Shown: positions 26,254-34,331 of the stretch, piece by piece | How positions within the stretch are numbered: the stretch's first letter is position 1 | Layout of the letters: each line of letters begins with the position of its first letter | Source: Massilia pinisoli | Lineage (GTDB): Bacteria > Pseudomonadota > Gammaproteobacteria > Burkholderiales > Burkholderiaceae_D | NCBI RefSeq assembly: GCF_024753285.1 | Contig: NZ_JANUGW010000015.1 | Span: 103,006 to 167,005, forward strand | Reading direction: 5' to 3' | DNA: 64,000 nucleotides | Notes under the pieces: model-generated | What the model saw: the letters and a program-made list of their open reading frames with translations, nothing else | The model's database searches: none | What the model was told of the DNA's origin: nothing | Position numbers and translations under genes: made by a program

Positions 26254-26850
26254 ATGCACCAAAAACTATCCCCCATGTCTCTGATCCTGTTCAACAAACC
26301 CTTCCAGGTCCTGTGCCAGTTCTCACGCGAGGACGAACGCCCCACGCTCGCCGACTACCTCGACATCCCGAACATCTACCCGGCCGGCCGCCTCGACGCC
26401 GACAGCGAAGGCTTGATGCTGCTCACGGACGACGGCCGCCTGCAGCATCAGATCGCCCATCCCGACCACAAGGAAGCGAAGACTTATCTCGTGCAACTGG
26501 AAGGCGTCGCCGACCGCGCCAGCCTTGCGCGTCTGCAGGCCCCGATCGACCTGGGCGACTTCACGACGAAGCCGTGCCGCGCAGCGCTGATCGCGGAACC
26601 GGACTGGTTGTGGCCCCGCAATCCCCCGATCCGCATGCGGCAGGACAAACCGACCAGCTGGATCGCGATCACGCTCGAGGAAGGCAAGAACCGCCAGGTA
26701 CGCCGGATGACGGCGGCCGTCGGGCTGCCGACGTTGCGTCTCGTGCGCTCGAGCATCGGGCCGTATTCGCTGGCGACGCATCCGTTGATGCCGGGAGAGT
26801 GGATGGAAGTGGACGCCGCGCAGGTCGGCGGCAAGCGCTCAGGAGTTTGA
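26254..26850 (+). CDS. rluE: 23S rRNA pseudouridine synthase RluE-like
   Basis: This RsuA/RluB/E/F-family pseudouridine synthase in E. coli modifies U2457 of 23S rRNA. The 198-residue protein has the catalytic-Asp motif AGRLDADSEGLMLLT, LILFNKPFQVLCQF at the start, KTYLVQLEG, and EGKNRQVRRMTAAVGLPTLRL near the end. There is no S4 domain, as in RluE. The start is uncertain: ATG at 26254 or 26275, neither with a clear ribosome-binding site. TAGAAT at about 26196-26201 may be its -10 element. It is divergent from icd, an arrangement common in Burkholderiales. Confidence 0.9.
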   Translation: MHQKLSPMSLILFNKPFQVLCQFSREDERPTLADYLDIPNIYPAGRLDADSEGLMLLTDDGRLQHQIAHPDHKEAKTYLVQLEGVADRASLARLQAPIDLGDFTTKPCRAALIAEPDWLWPRNPPIRMRQDKPTSWIAITLEEGKNRQVRRMTAAVGLPTLRLVRSSIGPYSLATHPLMPGEWMEVDAAQVGGKRSGV

Positions 26851-26852
26851 CT

Positions 26853-26880
26853 TACATCAACCTTTCGAAAAGTTAATGTA
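26853..26880. promoter_or_regulatory. 28-bp near-perfect dyad, operator-like
   Basis: The dyad is centred on TTTCGAAA, with outer arms TACAT and ATGTA; 24 of 28 positions obey the symmetry. It begins two bases after the rluE stop and lies 96 bp before the small secreted protein. It could be an operator for that gene. The core TTTCGAAA recurs in the palindrome upstream of the SulP-carbonic anhydrase gene. Confidence 0.5.
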
Positions 26881-26975
26881 GGCGCGAAGAAAACCTGTCA
26901 ACCGGCAATTCTTGGCCACCGTTAAGGGTACAGATTCACCGTTGTGGATCACCATCTTCTTTAAAGGAACCCGAA

Positions 26976-27191
26976 ATGTCCAAACTGATCGCTGGCCTGG
27001 TTGCTTCCCTGTTCGCCGTTTCCGCTTTCGCCGCCACGCAGGCCGCGGCACCGGCAGCTGCCGCTCCGGCAGCATCGACCACCGCCGAGCAGCCTGCCGC
27101 TCCCGCGAAGAAAATGAAGAAGCACCACAAGAAGGCCAAGAAGGCCGCCGCCGCCGAAGCCGCTTCGGCCGAACCGGCAGCAGCGAAGTAA
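26976..27191 (+). CDS. Small secreted Ala/Lys-rich protein
   Basis: This 71-residue protein has a Sec signal peptide (MSKLIAGLVASLFAVSAFAA, cleavage after AFA). The mature part is very low in complexity: Ala/Pro-rich, then a basic cluster KKMKKHHKKAKK, then Ala/Glu. It resembles small periplasmic proteins annotated as acid-shock-like or histone-like, but I know of no proven function. AAAGGA precedes the ATG and a clean terminator follows, so it is a real independent gene. The basic patch could bind phosphate polymers, nucleic acid or metals through His-His. Confidence 0.8.
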   Translation: MSKLIAGLVASLFAVSAFAATQAAAPAAAAPAASTTAEQPAAPAKKMKKHHKKAKKAAAAEAASAEPAAAK

Positions 27192-27209
27192 GCGCTTCGC
27201 CGCCCATCC

Positions 27210-27234
27210 AGGCAGCCTGCGGGCTGCCTTTTTT
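27210..27234 (+). terminator. Intrinsic terminator of the small secreted protein gene
   Basis: AGGCAGCC-TGCG-GGCTGCCT followed by TTTTTT, 18 bp after the stop codon. Confidence 0.92.
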
Positions 27235-27257
27235 ATGCCTGCCTGGCTCAAGGCAAC

Positions 27258-27288
27258 AAAAAACCCGCCGGACTTGCGTCGAGCGGGC
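27258..27288 (-). terminator. Intrinsic terminator of rpsT
   Basis: On the minus strand CCCGC, a 14-base loop and GCGGG are followed by TTTTTT. It lies beyond a first hairpin that is closer to the rpsT stop. Confidence 0.75.
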
Positions 27289-27305
27289 TCTTCATCCACG
27301 CCGGG

Positions 27306-27325
27306 CGCGCGACCTCGGTCGCGCG
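27306..27325 (-). other. GC-rich hairpin in the rpsT 3' UTR
   Basis: CGCGCGAC-CTCG-GTCGCGCG, 18 bp after the rpsT stop and with no T-run. With the terminator beyond it, the rpsT message would end in two hairpins. Confidence 0.55.
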
Positions 27326-27343
27326 GGCGTTGCCGTCGGGTGA

Positions 27344-27610
27344 TTAAGCCGACAGGGCCTTGATGGCGGCAGCCAGGCGGCTCTTGTGGCGAGCGGCCTT
27401 GTTCTTGTGGATGATTTTCTTGTCAGCGATGCTGTCGATGGTCGACACGGACTGCTGGAAGATTTGCGAGGCGGCGGCCTTGTCGCCAGCCTGGATGGCC
27501 TTGCGGACGGCCTTGATTGCGGTACGCAGGGTCGAGCGCTGGGCCGAGTTGTGTGCGTTTTGCTTGACTGCTTGACGAGCGCGCTTGCGTGCTTGTGCGG
27601 TATTTGCCAT
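27344..27610 (-). CDS. rpsT: 30S ribosomal protein S20
   Basis: S20 is a small basic protein that binds 16S rRNA early in 30S assembly. The 88-residue sequence begins MANTAQARKRARQAVKQN and continues with SQRSTLRTAIKAV-like and KKIIHKNKAARHKSRLAAA segments typical of the family. AGGA lies before the ATG at 27610. It is monocistronic and divergent from murJ, which is common in Proteobacteria. Confidence 0.97.
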   Translation of the reverse strand: MANTAQARKRARQAVKQNAHNSAQRSTLRTAIKAVRKAIQAGDKAAASQIFQQSVSTIDSIADKKIIHKNKAARHKSRLAAAIKALSA

Positions 27611-27774
27611 GGAATTTCCTAATCGGGGTCAAGTTGCGTTTGCAAACATTCAAACCGGCCCATTCCAGTGCCTGCCAAACGAGTGTCTGCTAACAGAATT
27701 CAATACAGCCCTCGATTATAGCGAAGGTTTCATCGTAGGGCAAATCCTGGTTCGTTTTTGTGCAATAGCCCAGC

Positions 27775-27780
27775 TATAAT
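27775..27780 (+). promoter_or_regulatory. Consensus -10 element just before murJ
   Basis: A perfect TATAAT ends eight bases before the murJ ATG. Transcription from it would begin within one or two bases of the start codon, giving a leaderless or nearly leaderless mRNA. No good -35 is visible at 16-18 bp. Confidence 0.6.
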
Positions 27781-27788
27781 CGCTGGCT

Positions 27789-29333
27789 ATGAACCTACTC
27801 AAGACCCTGGCAGCCATCTCGAGCATGACGATGCTGTCCCGTATCACCGGCCTGTTGCGTGAGTCCCTGTTTGCCCGTGCCTTCGGCGCCAGCGATTATA
27901 CCGACGCCTTCAACATCGCCTTCCGCCTCCCGAACCTGCTGCGCCGCCTGTTCGGCGAAGGCGCGTTCTCGCAAGCCTTCGTGCCGATCCTGGCCGAGTA
28001 CAAGAGCCAGAAAGGCGACGCCGCCACCCGCACCCTCGTCGACCACGTCGCGAACACCCTCGTGTGGGCGACGCTGGCAACGAGCATCCTCGGCATCATC
28101 GGCGCCCCGATCGTCCTGTACGTGATCGCGAGCGGCCTGAAGGGCGCGGCATTCGACGCCGGCGTCGTCATGACCCGCCTGATGTTCCCATACATCCTGT
28201 GCATGTCGTTCGTCGTGCTCGCGGGCGCCGTCCTCAACACCTGGCGCGAATTCAAGATCCCCGCGTTCACGCCGGTGCTGTGGAACCTGTCGTCGATCTT
28301 CTTTTCGCTATTCATGGTGAAGTATTTCGACGTGCCGATCTATTCGATGGCCGTCGCGGTGATGGTCGGCGGCGTGCTGCAGGTCGGCATCCAGATCCCG
28401 GCGCTGCAGCGCATCGGCATGCTGCCCCGGCTGTCGCTGAACCCGCTCGCGGGCCTGGCCGACCCCGGCGTGCGCCGCATCCTCAAGAAGATGGGGCCCG
28501 CCGTGTTCGCCGTGTCGGCCGCCCAGATCAGCCTGCTCATCAACACGAACATCGCGTCGCGCCTCGGCGCCGGCAGCGTCTCCGTGCTGCAGTACGCGGA
28601 CCGGCTGATGGAATTCCCGACCGGGATGCTGGGCGTGGCGCTGGGCACCGTGCTGCTGCCCAGCCTGTCGAAGGCGAACGCGGACGGCGACCCGGTCGAA
28701 TACTCGGCCCTGCTCGACTGGGGCCTGCGCCTGACATTTCTCCTCGCGCTGCCGGCCGCCGTCGGCCTCGCCACGTTGGCCGAGCCGCTGATCGCCACCC
28801 TGTTCAACTACGGTGCCTTCAAAGCGCATGCCGTGACCGCGGCCACGGCGCCGCTGATGGCCTATGCGGCGGGCCTGCTCGGCATCATCCTCATCAAGAT
28901 CCTCGCGCCCGCGTTCTATGCGCGCCAGGACATCCGCACACCTGTGAAGATCGCCATCGGCGTGCTGATCGCGACGCAGCTGATGAACCTCGTGTTCGTG
29001 CCCGTGCTGGGCGTGACGGGTCTCGCGCTGTCGATCGGCCTCGGCGCCTGCATCAACGCGAGCTTCCTGTTCACGGGCCTGCGCCGGCGCGCCATCTACG
29101 TACCGCACGCCGGCTGGCTGCCGTTCTTCCTGAAGGTCGTCGCTGCCGTTGCGCTGATGGGCGCCGTCGCGTGGTTCAGCCAGGCGCAGCTCGACTGGGC
29201 CGCGCTGCGCGCCCATCCGCTGCTGCGCGCCGGCGCGCTGTTCCTCATCATCGGCGCGAGCGCGCTCGTCTATTTCGCCGCGCTGCTGGCGCTGGGCTTC
29301 CGTCCGCGCCATTTCATGCGCCGCGCCAAGTGA
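27789..29333 (+). CDS. murJ: Lipid II flippase MurJ
   Basis: MurJ (MviN) moves the peptidoglycan precursor lipid II across the inner membrane and is essential. The 514-residue protein has about 14 hydrophobic helices and the conserved MTMLSRITGLLRESLFARAF, with the functional Arg residues, FRLPNLLRRLFGEGAFSQAFVP, and the later YADRLMEFPTGMLGVALG. No ribosome-binding site precedes the ATG. The stop lies 10 bp from the convergent secretion operon. Confidence 0.96.
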   Translation: MNLLKTLAAISSMTMLSRITGLLRESLFARAFGASDYTDAFNIAFRLPNLLRRLFGEGAFSQAFVPILAEYKSQKGDAATRTLVDHVANTLVWATLATSILGIIGAPIVLYVIASGLKGAAFDAGVVMTRLMFPYILCMSFVVLAGAVLNTWREFKIPAFTPVLWNLSSIFFSLFMVKYFDVPIYSMAVAVMVGGVLQVGIQIPALQRIGMLPRLSLNPLAGLADPGVRRILKKMGPAVFAVSAAQISLLINTNIASRLGAGSVSVLQYADRLMEFPTGMLGVALGTVLLPSLSKANADGDPVEYSALLDWGLRLTFLLALPAAVGLATLAEPLIATLFNYGAFKAHAVTAATAPLMAYAAGLLGIILIKILAPAFYARQDIRTPVKIAIGVLIATQLMNLVFVPVLGVTGLALSIGLGACINASFLFTGLRRRAIYVPHAGWLPFFLKVVAAVALMGAVAWFSQAQLDWAALRAHPLLRAGALFLIIGASALVYFAALLALGFRPRHFMRRAK

Positions 29334-29343
29334 CGGGTCGGGT

Positions 29344-30111
29344 TTAGCGGCCGGCGTCCTGCGCCGGCGGCGGCTCGTCCCGCTCGTCGCGGCCGTCCCC
29401 GGACGCTTCTGACGGCGGCGGCGCGGGCGCCGCGTCCGCGGGCGCCGGCTCGACGGGAACGGGCGGAGGCGCCGGCGGTGGCGGCATGACCGGCCCAATC
29501 GGCTGCCCGCCGGCCGGGCGCGCCGGATCGGACAGCGTGCTGCCGGGCGCCGGGAACAGCGACGGTTGTGCGGCCGGCGTGCCGTTCGGCTGCGGCTGGA
29601 ACAGCGACGGCTGCTGCGCCAGCATCTGCCCTTGCACGACGGTCTGCCCCATCGCCGCGAACTTCCAGTCCGAGACGTGCTCCTTGTTCTCGAACCCCGC
29701 GAAGCGCGCATCGAAATTTGCGATCTTCAGCGGCTTCGCCGTCGACAGGCTGTACACGGCAAGGACGCCCTTGCGGTCGCCCGGGTTCGTCCACACGATG
29801 CCCCATTCGGCCTTGCCCGTCATGGGGTCCACGAAGATCTTGCGCAGGTGCCGCCGCACGCCGGGAAAGCGCGGATCCTTCAACAATTCCTTCAGCGACG
29901 GCGGCTGCGCCGGCTGGCCCTTCGGCGTCGCTTCCGCATACGTGCGCAGTGCCTCGCCGAACGCGGCGCCGATGGCCAGCAGCTCCTCCTCGGCCCGCGC
30001 GCGGCGCAGCAGCGCATCGATCTTCAGCGTGGCCGCGCCGACGAGGCCGATCACCGCCACGAGGATGATGAGGCCGAGATAGGTAAATCCGCCGTCGCGC
30101 CGCGCCCGCAT
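29344..30111 (-). CDS. Pseudopilin-like protein with Pro-rich tail
   Basis: This 255-residue protein has a class III prepilin leader: MRARRDGG then FTYLGLIILVAVIGLVGAA, with peptidase cleavage expected after GG. The position-5 residue after cleavage is Gly, not the usual Glu, as in some minor pseudopilins. A globular domain follows (about 30-160), containing DPMTGKAEWGIVWTNPGDRKGVLAVYS. A long Pro/Ala/Gln tail (about 165-255) is probably disordered. I prefer ATG 30111, which gives the short basic leader; ATG 30129 overlaps the previous gene. It is the last gene of the secretion operon. Confidence 0.82.
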   Translation of the reverse strand: MRARRDGGFTYLGLIILVAVIGLVGAATLKIDALLRRARAEEELLAIGAAFGEALRTYAEATPKGQPAQPPSLKELLKDPRFPGVRRHLRKIFVDPMTGKAEWGIVWTNPGDRKGVLAVYSLSTAKPLKIANFDARFAGFENKEHVSDWKFAAMGQTVVQGQMLAQQPSLFQPQPNGTPAAQPSLFPAPGSTLSDPARPAGGQPIGPVMPPPPAPPPVPVEPAPADAAPAPPPSEASGDGRDERDEPPPAQDAGR

Positions 30112-30115
30112 CGTG

Positions 30116-30508
30116 TCACCACTCGGCATACGGCTTGCCGTTGCGGCCGTTGCCCGGAGCGCCGCTGTGGATGTCGTACACGCCGCCTTTCTCGTCGCCC
30201 TCGGGCGGGACGACGACCCAGGCCGCGTCGCTCTCGGCGATCGGGTCGTACGGCAGCGCCGCCAGGTAGCGCTTGTCGACGAGCTGCTGCAGCGAGTCGG
30301 GATAGCGCCCCGTGTCGCCGTGGAACTGGTCGATCACGGCGCGCGTGTTGCGCAGGTTCTCCGCGAGGATCGTCTCCTTCGTGCTGTCGATCTTCGGGAA
30401 GAAGCGCGGCACCGCGAGCGTCAGCAGCAACGCCACGATGCCCAGCACCACCAGCAGTTCGATGAGGGTGAAGCCCCGCTTGCGCGTAATGGTCGGTGTC
30501 GAAGTCAT
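30116..30508 (-). CDS. GspG-like pseudopilin
   Basis: This is a 130-residue pseudopilin with leader MTSTPTITRKRG and mature N terminus FTLIELLVVLGIVALLLTLA, including the conserved Glu5. The rest has a GspG-like pattern: NLRNTRAVIDQFHGDTGRYP, LPYDPIAESDAAWVVV, and YDIHSGAPGNGRNG at the calcium-loop position. It lies 4 bp after the previous pseudopilin gene. It would be processed by a prepilin peptidase not encoded here and join the inner-membrane pseudopilus. Confidence 0.9.
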   Translation of the reverse strand: MTSTPTITRKRGFTLIELLVVLGIVALLLTLAVPRFFPKIDSTKETILAENLRNTRAVIDQFHGDTGRYPDSLQQLVDKRYLAALPYDPIAESDAAWVVVPPEGDEKGGVYDIHSGAPGNGRNGKPYAEW

Positions 30509-30512
30509 GCGC

Positions 30513-30992
30513 TCACCAGCGGCTGTAGGGGATGTCGTTCAACCCGACCTTGCTTGACGTCGAGTAGACGTCGTACACGTCGTCCCCTTCCTTCGGCTCG
30601 TCCGGCTCGCTCGCGTAGCTGCGCTTGCCCCACGTCTCGGCGTCCTTCAGGTCGGCGTTGCCGTTGAACGGGTCGCGCGGCAGGCGGCGCAAAAAATAAA
30701 TCTTCGCCTTCTTCGGGCTGCGCTGGTCCGGCACGCCGTCGACGAGCACCTCCAGTTTCGGCGGATACCCGCTGGCGCCGGCCGCGCGTGCGACGCGGCC
30801 CTCGTCGCCGGCCTTCTTGTACGCGTCGATGGCGGCGCGGATCTCGCGCAGCGCGGTACGCAGCTCCTGTTCGTGGCGGCGCTGCAGCGCGACCTGGGCC
30901 ACCGGCACGACCAAGGTCCCGAGCAGGGCCAGGATCGCGAGGGTGACGAGCAGCTCGATCAGGGTGAAGCCGCGCGGGCGCCGTGCGTTCAT
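30513..30992 (-). CDS. GspG-like pseudopilin
   Basis: This 159-residue pseudopilin has leader MNARRPRG and mature FTLIELLVTLAILALLGTLV with Glu5. The soluble part contains ALREIRAAIDAYKKAGDEGR, a basic loop PKKAKIYFLRRLPRDPFNG, and SEPDEPKEGDDVYDVYS near the C terminus, resembling the GspG calcium loop with extra acidic residues. Its ATG overlaps the secretin stop by 4 bp. Confidence 0.9.
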   Translation of the reverse strand: MNARRPRGFTLIELLVTLAILALLGTLVVPVAQVALQRRHEQELRTALREIRAAIDAYKKAGDEGRVARAAGASGYPPKLEVLVDGVPDQRSPKKAKIYFLRRLPRDPFNGNADLKDAETWGKRSYASEPDEPKEGDDVYDVYSTSSKVGLNDIPYSRW

Positions 30993-33154
30993 TGCTGGTT
31001 CGGGAAGGCCGCGCGGGCCGCGGGCACGGGAGCGGGCGTCGGTGCGGGTTGCGGTGTCGGCGTCACATCCGGCGGCGGCAGCGGCGTGATCTGGACCGGC
31101 GGCGACACCGGCAGGTCGGACGGCGGCACGGACGGCGGCGCGGACGGCAGCGTGGCCGTGCCGCCGACGCTGGTGGCAGGCACCATCCCGCCCGGCGCAT
31201 TGGCGGCCCCGGGCACCGGCGCCGGCGTCACCGGCAGCGGCGCGGGCGTCACCGGCAGCGGCGCCGGCGCGTTCGGGACGGGCGCGGCGCCGGGTCGCGC
31301 GCCCGGCGCCGCGTGCACACCCTGCCCCGGCATCTGCACCGTCCCGCGCCCGCCCGAGTCGGGGCGGCGCCGGAAGCTGGCCTCCGTGCCGGCGCTGAAT
31401 TCGGACGTCGAGGCCGGCGGGCGCTGCACGTTGCGGATCAGGTGCGGCGTGATCGACAGCACGACTTCCGTCTTGTTGCGCGTGTCCTGCTGGCTGCCGA
31501 ACAAGCGGCCGAGGATGGGGAAGTCGCCGATGCCGGGCAGCTTGGTGCTGCTCGACCGGTCTTCGTTCTTGATCAGGCCCGCCAGCACCTGGTTCTCGCC
31601 GTCCTTCAGCTGCAGCATCGTCGACGCGGACCGCGTGCCGATGCGGTACGCCGTCGTGCCGCCCTTCGTCGTGACGGTGTCCACGAGGTTGCTCACCTCG
31701 AGCGAGATGCGGATGCCGACTTCGTTATTCAGGTACACCGTGGGCTCGACGTCCAGCTTCAGGCCAACGTCGACGTAGTTCACGGACTCCGACGCGAAGC
31801 CGCCCACGCCCGACGAAATGGTCGTCGTGATCGTCGGCAGCTTGTCGCCGATGACGACCTTGGCCTTTTCCTTGTTGCGTACGCGGATGCGGGGCGCGGC
31901 GAGGGTGTCGGAATCGCCGTCCGTCTTGCTCGCGGTGAGGGAACCGGCGACACCCGTCACGCCGATCGTCTTGCCGTTCAGGTGGCGCAGCTGGTCCACG
32001 GTGATCGCGGCGCCGGTCGACGTCTGCAGCGGCGTGAACGCCAGGCTCGTGGGCCAGTCGATGCCCAGGTCGAGCAGGCGGTTGCGCTGCACCTCGAGCA
32101 CCTCGACGTCCAGCATCACCTCGGCCTCCGGCACGTCCTGCAGCGCGACCAGCTGCGACGCCACTTTTACCGCTTCCGGCGTGTCGCGCAGGATCACGAG
32201 ATTCAGCTTCTCGTCCACCACCACGTCGCGCGACTTCAGGATCGTCTTCAACGTGTTGGCGATGTTCTTGGCTTCCGCGTTTGCCAGGTAGAAGGTCTTC
32301 ACCGTCATCTCCTGGTATTCCTTCTGCTTGGCCGCGATGTTCGGGTAGATCAGGATCGTGTTGCCGTCCATGACCTGGTGTTCCAGCTGGTTCGTCATCA
32401 AGAGGTAGTAGACGGCCGCTTCCACCGTGCTGTTCTTCAGGAAGATCGACGCGCGCTGGTCGGTCTTGACGTCCTTGTCGAACAAGAAGTTGAGGCCCGA
32501 GTGGCGCGCGATCACTTCGAAGATCTGCTTCAACGGCGCGTCGCGGAATTCCAGGCTGATCGGCGAGCGGAACGCGGCCGTCAGCGCGGCCTCGGGCGAC
32601 GCGGCCTCGATCTTCTCGTTCACGACGGCCAGCAGGTCGCGCGCCGGGTCGTACGTGGGGCGCTCCGTCAGGATCGCCGACAGCTTCGTCTTCGCCGCCT
32701 CGTAGTCCTTGCGTTCGATGGCGGCGCGCGCCTCCGTCATCAGCACGCCGTGGCGGCGGTCGGCGTCGACCTGGCGCAGGCCCGCGCGTGCGCGCTCGTT
32801 CAGCGGGTCGATCGCCAGCACGCGCCGGTAGTCCTGCACGGCCAGGTCGGCCTTGCCGTCGGCCAGGTTACGGTCGGCCTGCGGCAGCAGGCGGTTCGTC
32901 GCGGCGTCGCGCGCGCGCAGGAACGCGGTCTTGTACGCGACGTTGGTGGGGTCCGCGGCCAGCGCCTCCTGGTATTTCGTGAGCCCGGCCTCGACCTTGT
33001 CCTGCGCGACGAGCTCATTCCCTTCGCGGTAAGCCATCTGTGCCGCGCAGCCGGCCAGCAGGAAGGCCAGCGCGGCCGGGAGCAGCCGGCGGGCCAGCAT
33101 GGTGGGCAGCATTGAAGACCGGCGCATCCGGCCTGCCGTTGGGCGAGCGATCAA
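30989..33154 (-). CDS. gspD: TPR-secretin lipoprotein (GspD/MshL-like)
   Basis: This is the outer-membrane secretin that forms the exit channel of the system, 721 residues as called. A lipobox FLLAGC places the lipidated Cys at residue 36. Next come TPR-like helices (about 40-130: YQEALAADPTN, DYRRVLAIDPLNERA), an STN/N-domain region (about 180-330), and the secretin domain with VDVGLKLDVEPTVYLNN and the gate-region LPGIGDFPILGRLFGS. The last 110 residues are a Pro/Gly-rich tail. The TTG at 33154 overlaps the upstream stop (TTGA) with GGAG seven bases before it; ATGs at 33127, 33112 and 33100 are alternatives that give a more usual signal length. Self-targeting as a lipoprotein would remove the need for a separate pilotin. 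Confidence 0.9.
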   Translation of the reverse strand: MIARPTAGRMRRSSMLPTMLARRLLPAALAFLLAGCAAQMAYREGNELVAQDKVEAGLTKYQEALAADPTNVAYKTAFLRARDAATNRLLPQADRNLADGKADLAVQDYRRVLAIDPLNERARAGLRQVDADRRHGVLMTEARAAIERKDYEAAKTKLSAILTERPTYDPARDLLAVVNEKIEAASPEAALTAAFRSPISLEFRDAPLKQIFEVIARHSGLNFLFDKDVKTDQRASIFLKNSTVEAAVYYLLMTNQLEHQVMDGNTILIYPNIAAKQKEYQEMTVKTFYLANAEAKNIANTLKTILKSRDVVVDEKLNLVILRDTPEAVKVASQLVALQDVPEAEVMLDVEVLEVQRNRLLDLGIDWPTSLAFTPLQTSTGAAITVDQLRHLNGKTIGVTGVAGSLTASKTDGDSDTLAAPRIRVRNKEKAKVVIGDKLPTITTTISSGVGGFASESVNYVDVGLKLDVEPTVYLNNEVGIRISLEVSNLVDTVTTKGGTTAYRIGTRSASTMLQLKDGENQVLAGLIKNEDRSSSTKLPGIGDFPILGRLFGSQQDTRNKTEVVLSITPHLIRNVQRPPASTSEFSAGTEASFRRRPDSGGRGTVQMPGQGVHAAPGARPGAAPVPNAPAPLPVTPAPLPVTPAPVPGAANAPGGMVPATSVGGTATLPSAPPSVPPSDLPVSPPVQITPLPPPDVTPTPQPAPTPAPVPAARAAFPNQQ

Positions 33155-33753
33155 TCGAATACTCCAATATTAAGCTGCTGAATCTGATTCAGCGGCAGGT
33201 AGGTCAGGGTCAGCACCGGCGGCGCGATGGACTCGACGCGGTACGTGCCGTCGATCACCGCGCCCTTCTCGCGCACGACGTACGTGCGATCGCCCCGCGC
33301 CAGATAGACTTCCCACGCGCCGTTGCCGACGGACTTGCCGATGAACGTGAACGGCAGCGGCGGCGCCGTGGGCGGCGGTGGCGGTGGCGCGGGCTGCGGT
33401 GGCGGCGGTGGGGGCGGCGGCGGCGTCCAGTCCTGGTGCGCGAACGGACCGGCGCCACCCTGGCCGAACGCGGCGTCGCCGTCGCCGATCAATACGTCGC
33501 GCGGCACGAGGGCAAGCACCGGCTGGGCGGAGACCGCGTCGCCTGGCTTCGCGGGCGCGGGCGGCGCCGCGACGGGGGCGGACGCAGGCGCGGGCGTGCG
33601 CGCGAGCACCGCGCTCGCGGACGGACGCGCGGCCGGGCGCTCGGCCGGTTCCGCGATGCCGCCGGCCGGCGACCGGTCGCCGAACGCGGCGAGCAAGCCC
33701 GCGCCGACGAGGGCCAGGCCGAGGATCGCGTGGCGCGGCTTGAGAGGCTTCAT
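33151..33753 (-). CDS. PilP/GspC-like periplasmic connector
   Basis: This 200-residue protein has one N-terminal membrane helix (about 9-25, AILGLALVGAGLLAAF) and a long Ala/Pro-rich periplasmic linker with an almost pure polyproline stretch (about 110-130). A small C-terminal beta domain follows: PFTFIGKSVGNGAWEVYLARG, VVREKGAVIDGTYRVESI and LTLTYLPLNQIQQL. That end resembles the homology region of GspC/PilP, which links inner-membrane platform to secretin. ATGA overlaps join it to both neighbours except the TTGA at the secretin. Confidence 0.8.
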   Translation of the reverse strand: MKPLKPRHAILGLALVGAGLLAAFGDRSPAGGIAEPAERPAARPSASAVLARTPAPASAPVAAPPAPAKPGDAVSAQPVLALVPRDVLIGDGDAAFGQGGAGPFAHQDWTPPPPPPPPPQPAPPPPPPTAPPLPFTFIGKSVGNGAWEVYLARGDRTYVVREKGAVIDGTYRVESIAPPVLTLTYLPLNQIQQLNIGVFD

Positions 33754-34331
33754 GGCTGCGGCGCGCCGTCGCGCAGGTACAGGGTCAGGCGCAGGCGCGC
33801 TTCCACGTTAGCGTCGCCGATGGCGTCGCGGTGGAAGGTGATCTCGTCCAGCGACGCGAACGGAATCGCGCGCAGCGCCGCCATCGCGAACTGCCAGATG
33901 GCCTGGTACGTCCCCTTCACCGGCAGGTTCACCTGGTACGTGTAGACATGGGCATTGCGGTCGAAGCCCGCCTTGTACTCGCCCTGGCGCAGCACGAGAC
34001 CGGATTTCGCCGCGAGCGCGAACAAGGTGCGCACCTGCTGCTCGGCGCCGTGGCGCTCGCCCAGCGCGCCGTAGAATGCGGTGAGATTGTCGGGAGCCTG
34101 CACGGGCGCGGCTTCCGGAGCCGGTACCGGCGTCGCGGCGGCCTGCGGTTTCTGCTTCGCCTGCGCGGCGTACGCGTCCTGCGCGCGCTCCATCGCCCAC
34201 ACGGCGTGCAAGGTCCACGCCAGCGCGCCGGCCATGACGAGCGGTACGACGATGGCTGCCGCCATGATCGGATTGGCGCGCAGCAGCATGATCCGCAGGC
34301 GCAGCATGGGCGAGGCGAACGTCGTTTTCAT
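33750..34331 (-). CDS. PilO/GspM-like platform protein
   Basis: This 193-residue bitopic inner-membrane protein has a short cytoplasmic N terminus, one helix (about 22-42, AAAIVVPLVMAGALAWTLHA), a coiled-coil-like stretch with Gln/Pro linker, and a ferredoxin-like periplasmic domain (about 85-190) containing FALAAKSGLVLRQGEYK and YQVNLPVKGTYQAIWQF. This is the PilO/MshJ layout. The start at 34331 overlaps the PilN-like stop by 4 bp. Confidence 0.82.
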   Translation of the reverse strand: MKTTFASPMLRLRIMLLRANPIMAAAIVVPLVMAGALAWTLHAVWAMERAQDAYAAQAKQKPQAAATPVPAPEAAPVQAPDNLTAFYGALGERHGAEQQVRTLFALAAKSGLVLRQGEYKAGFDRNAHVYTYQVNLPVKGTYQAIWQFAMAALRAIPFASLDEITFHRDAIGDANVEARLRLTLYLRDGAPQP

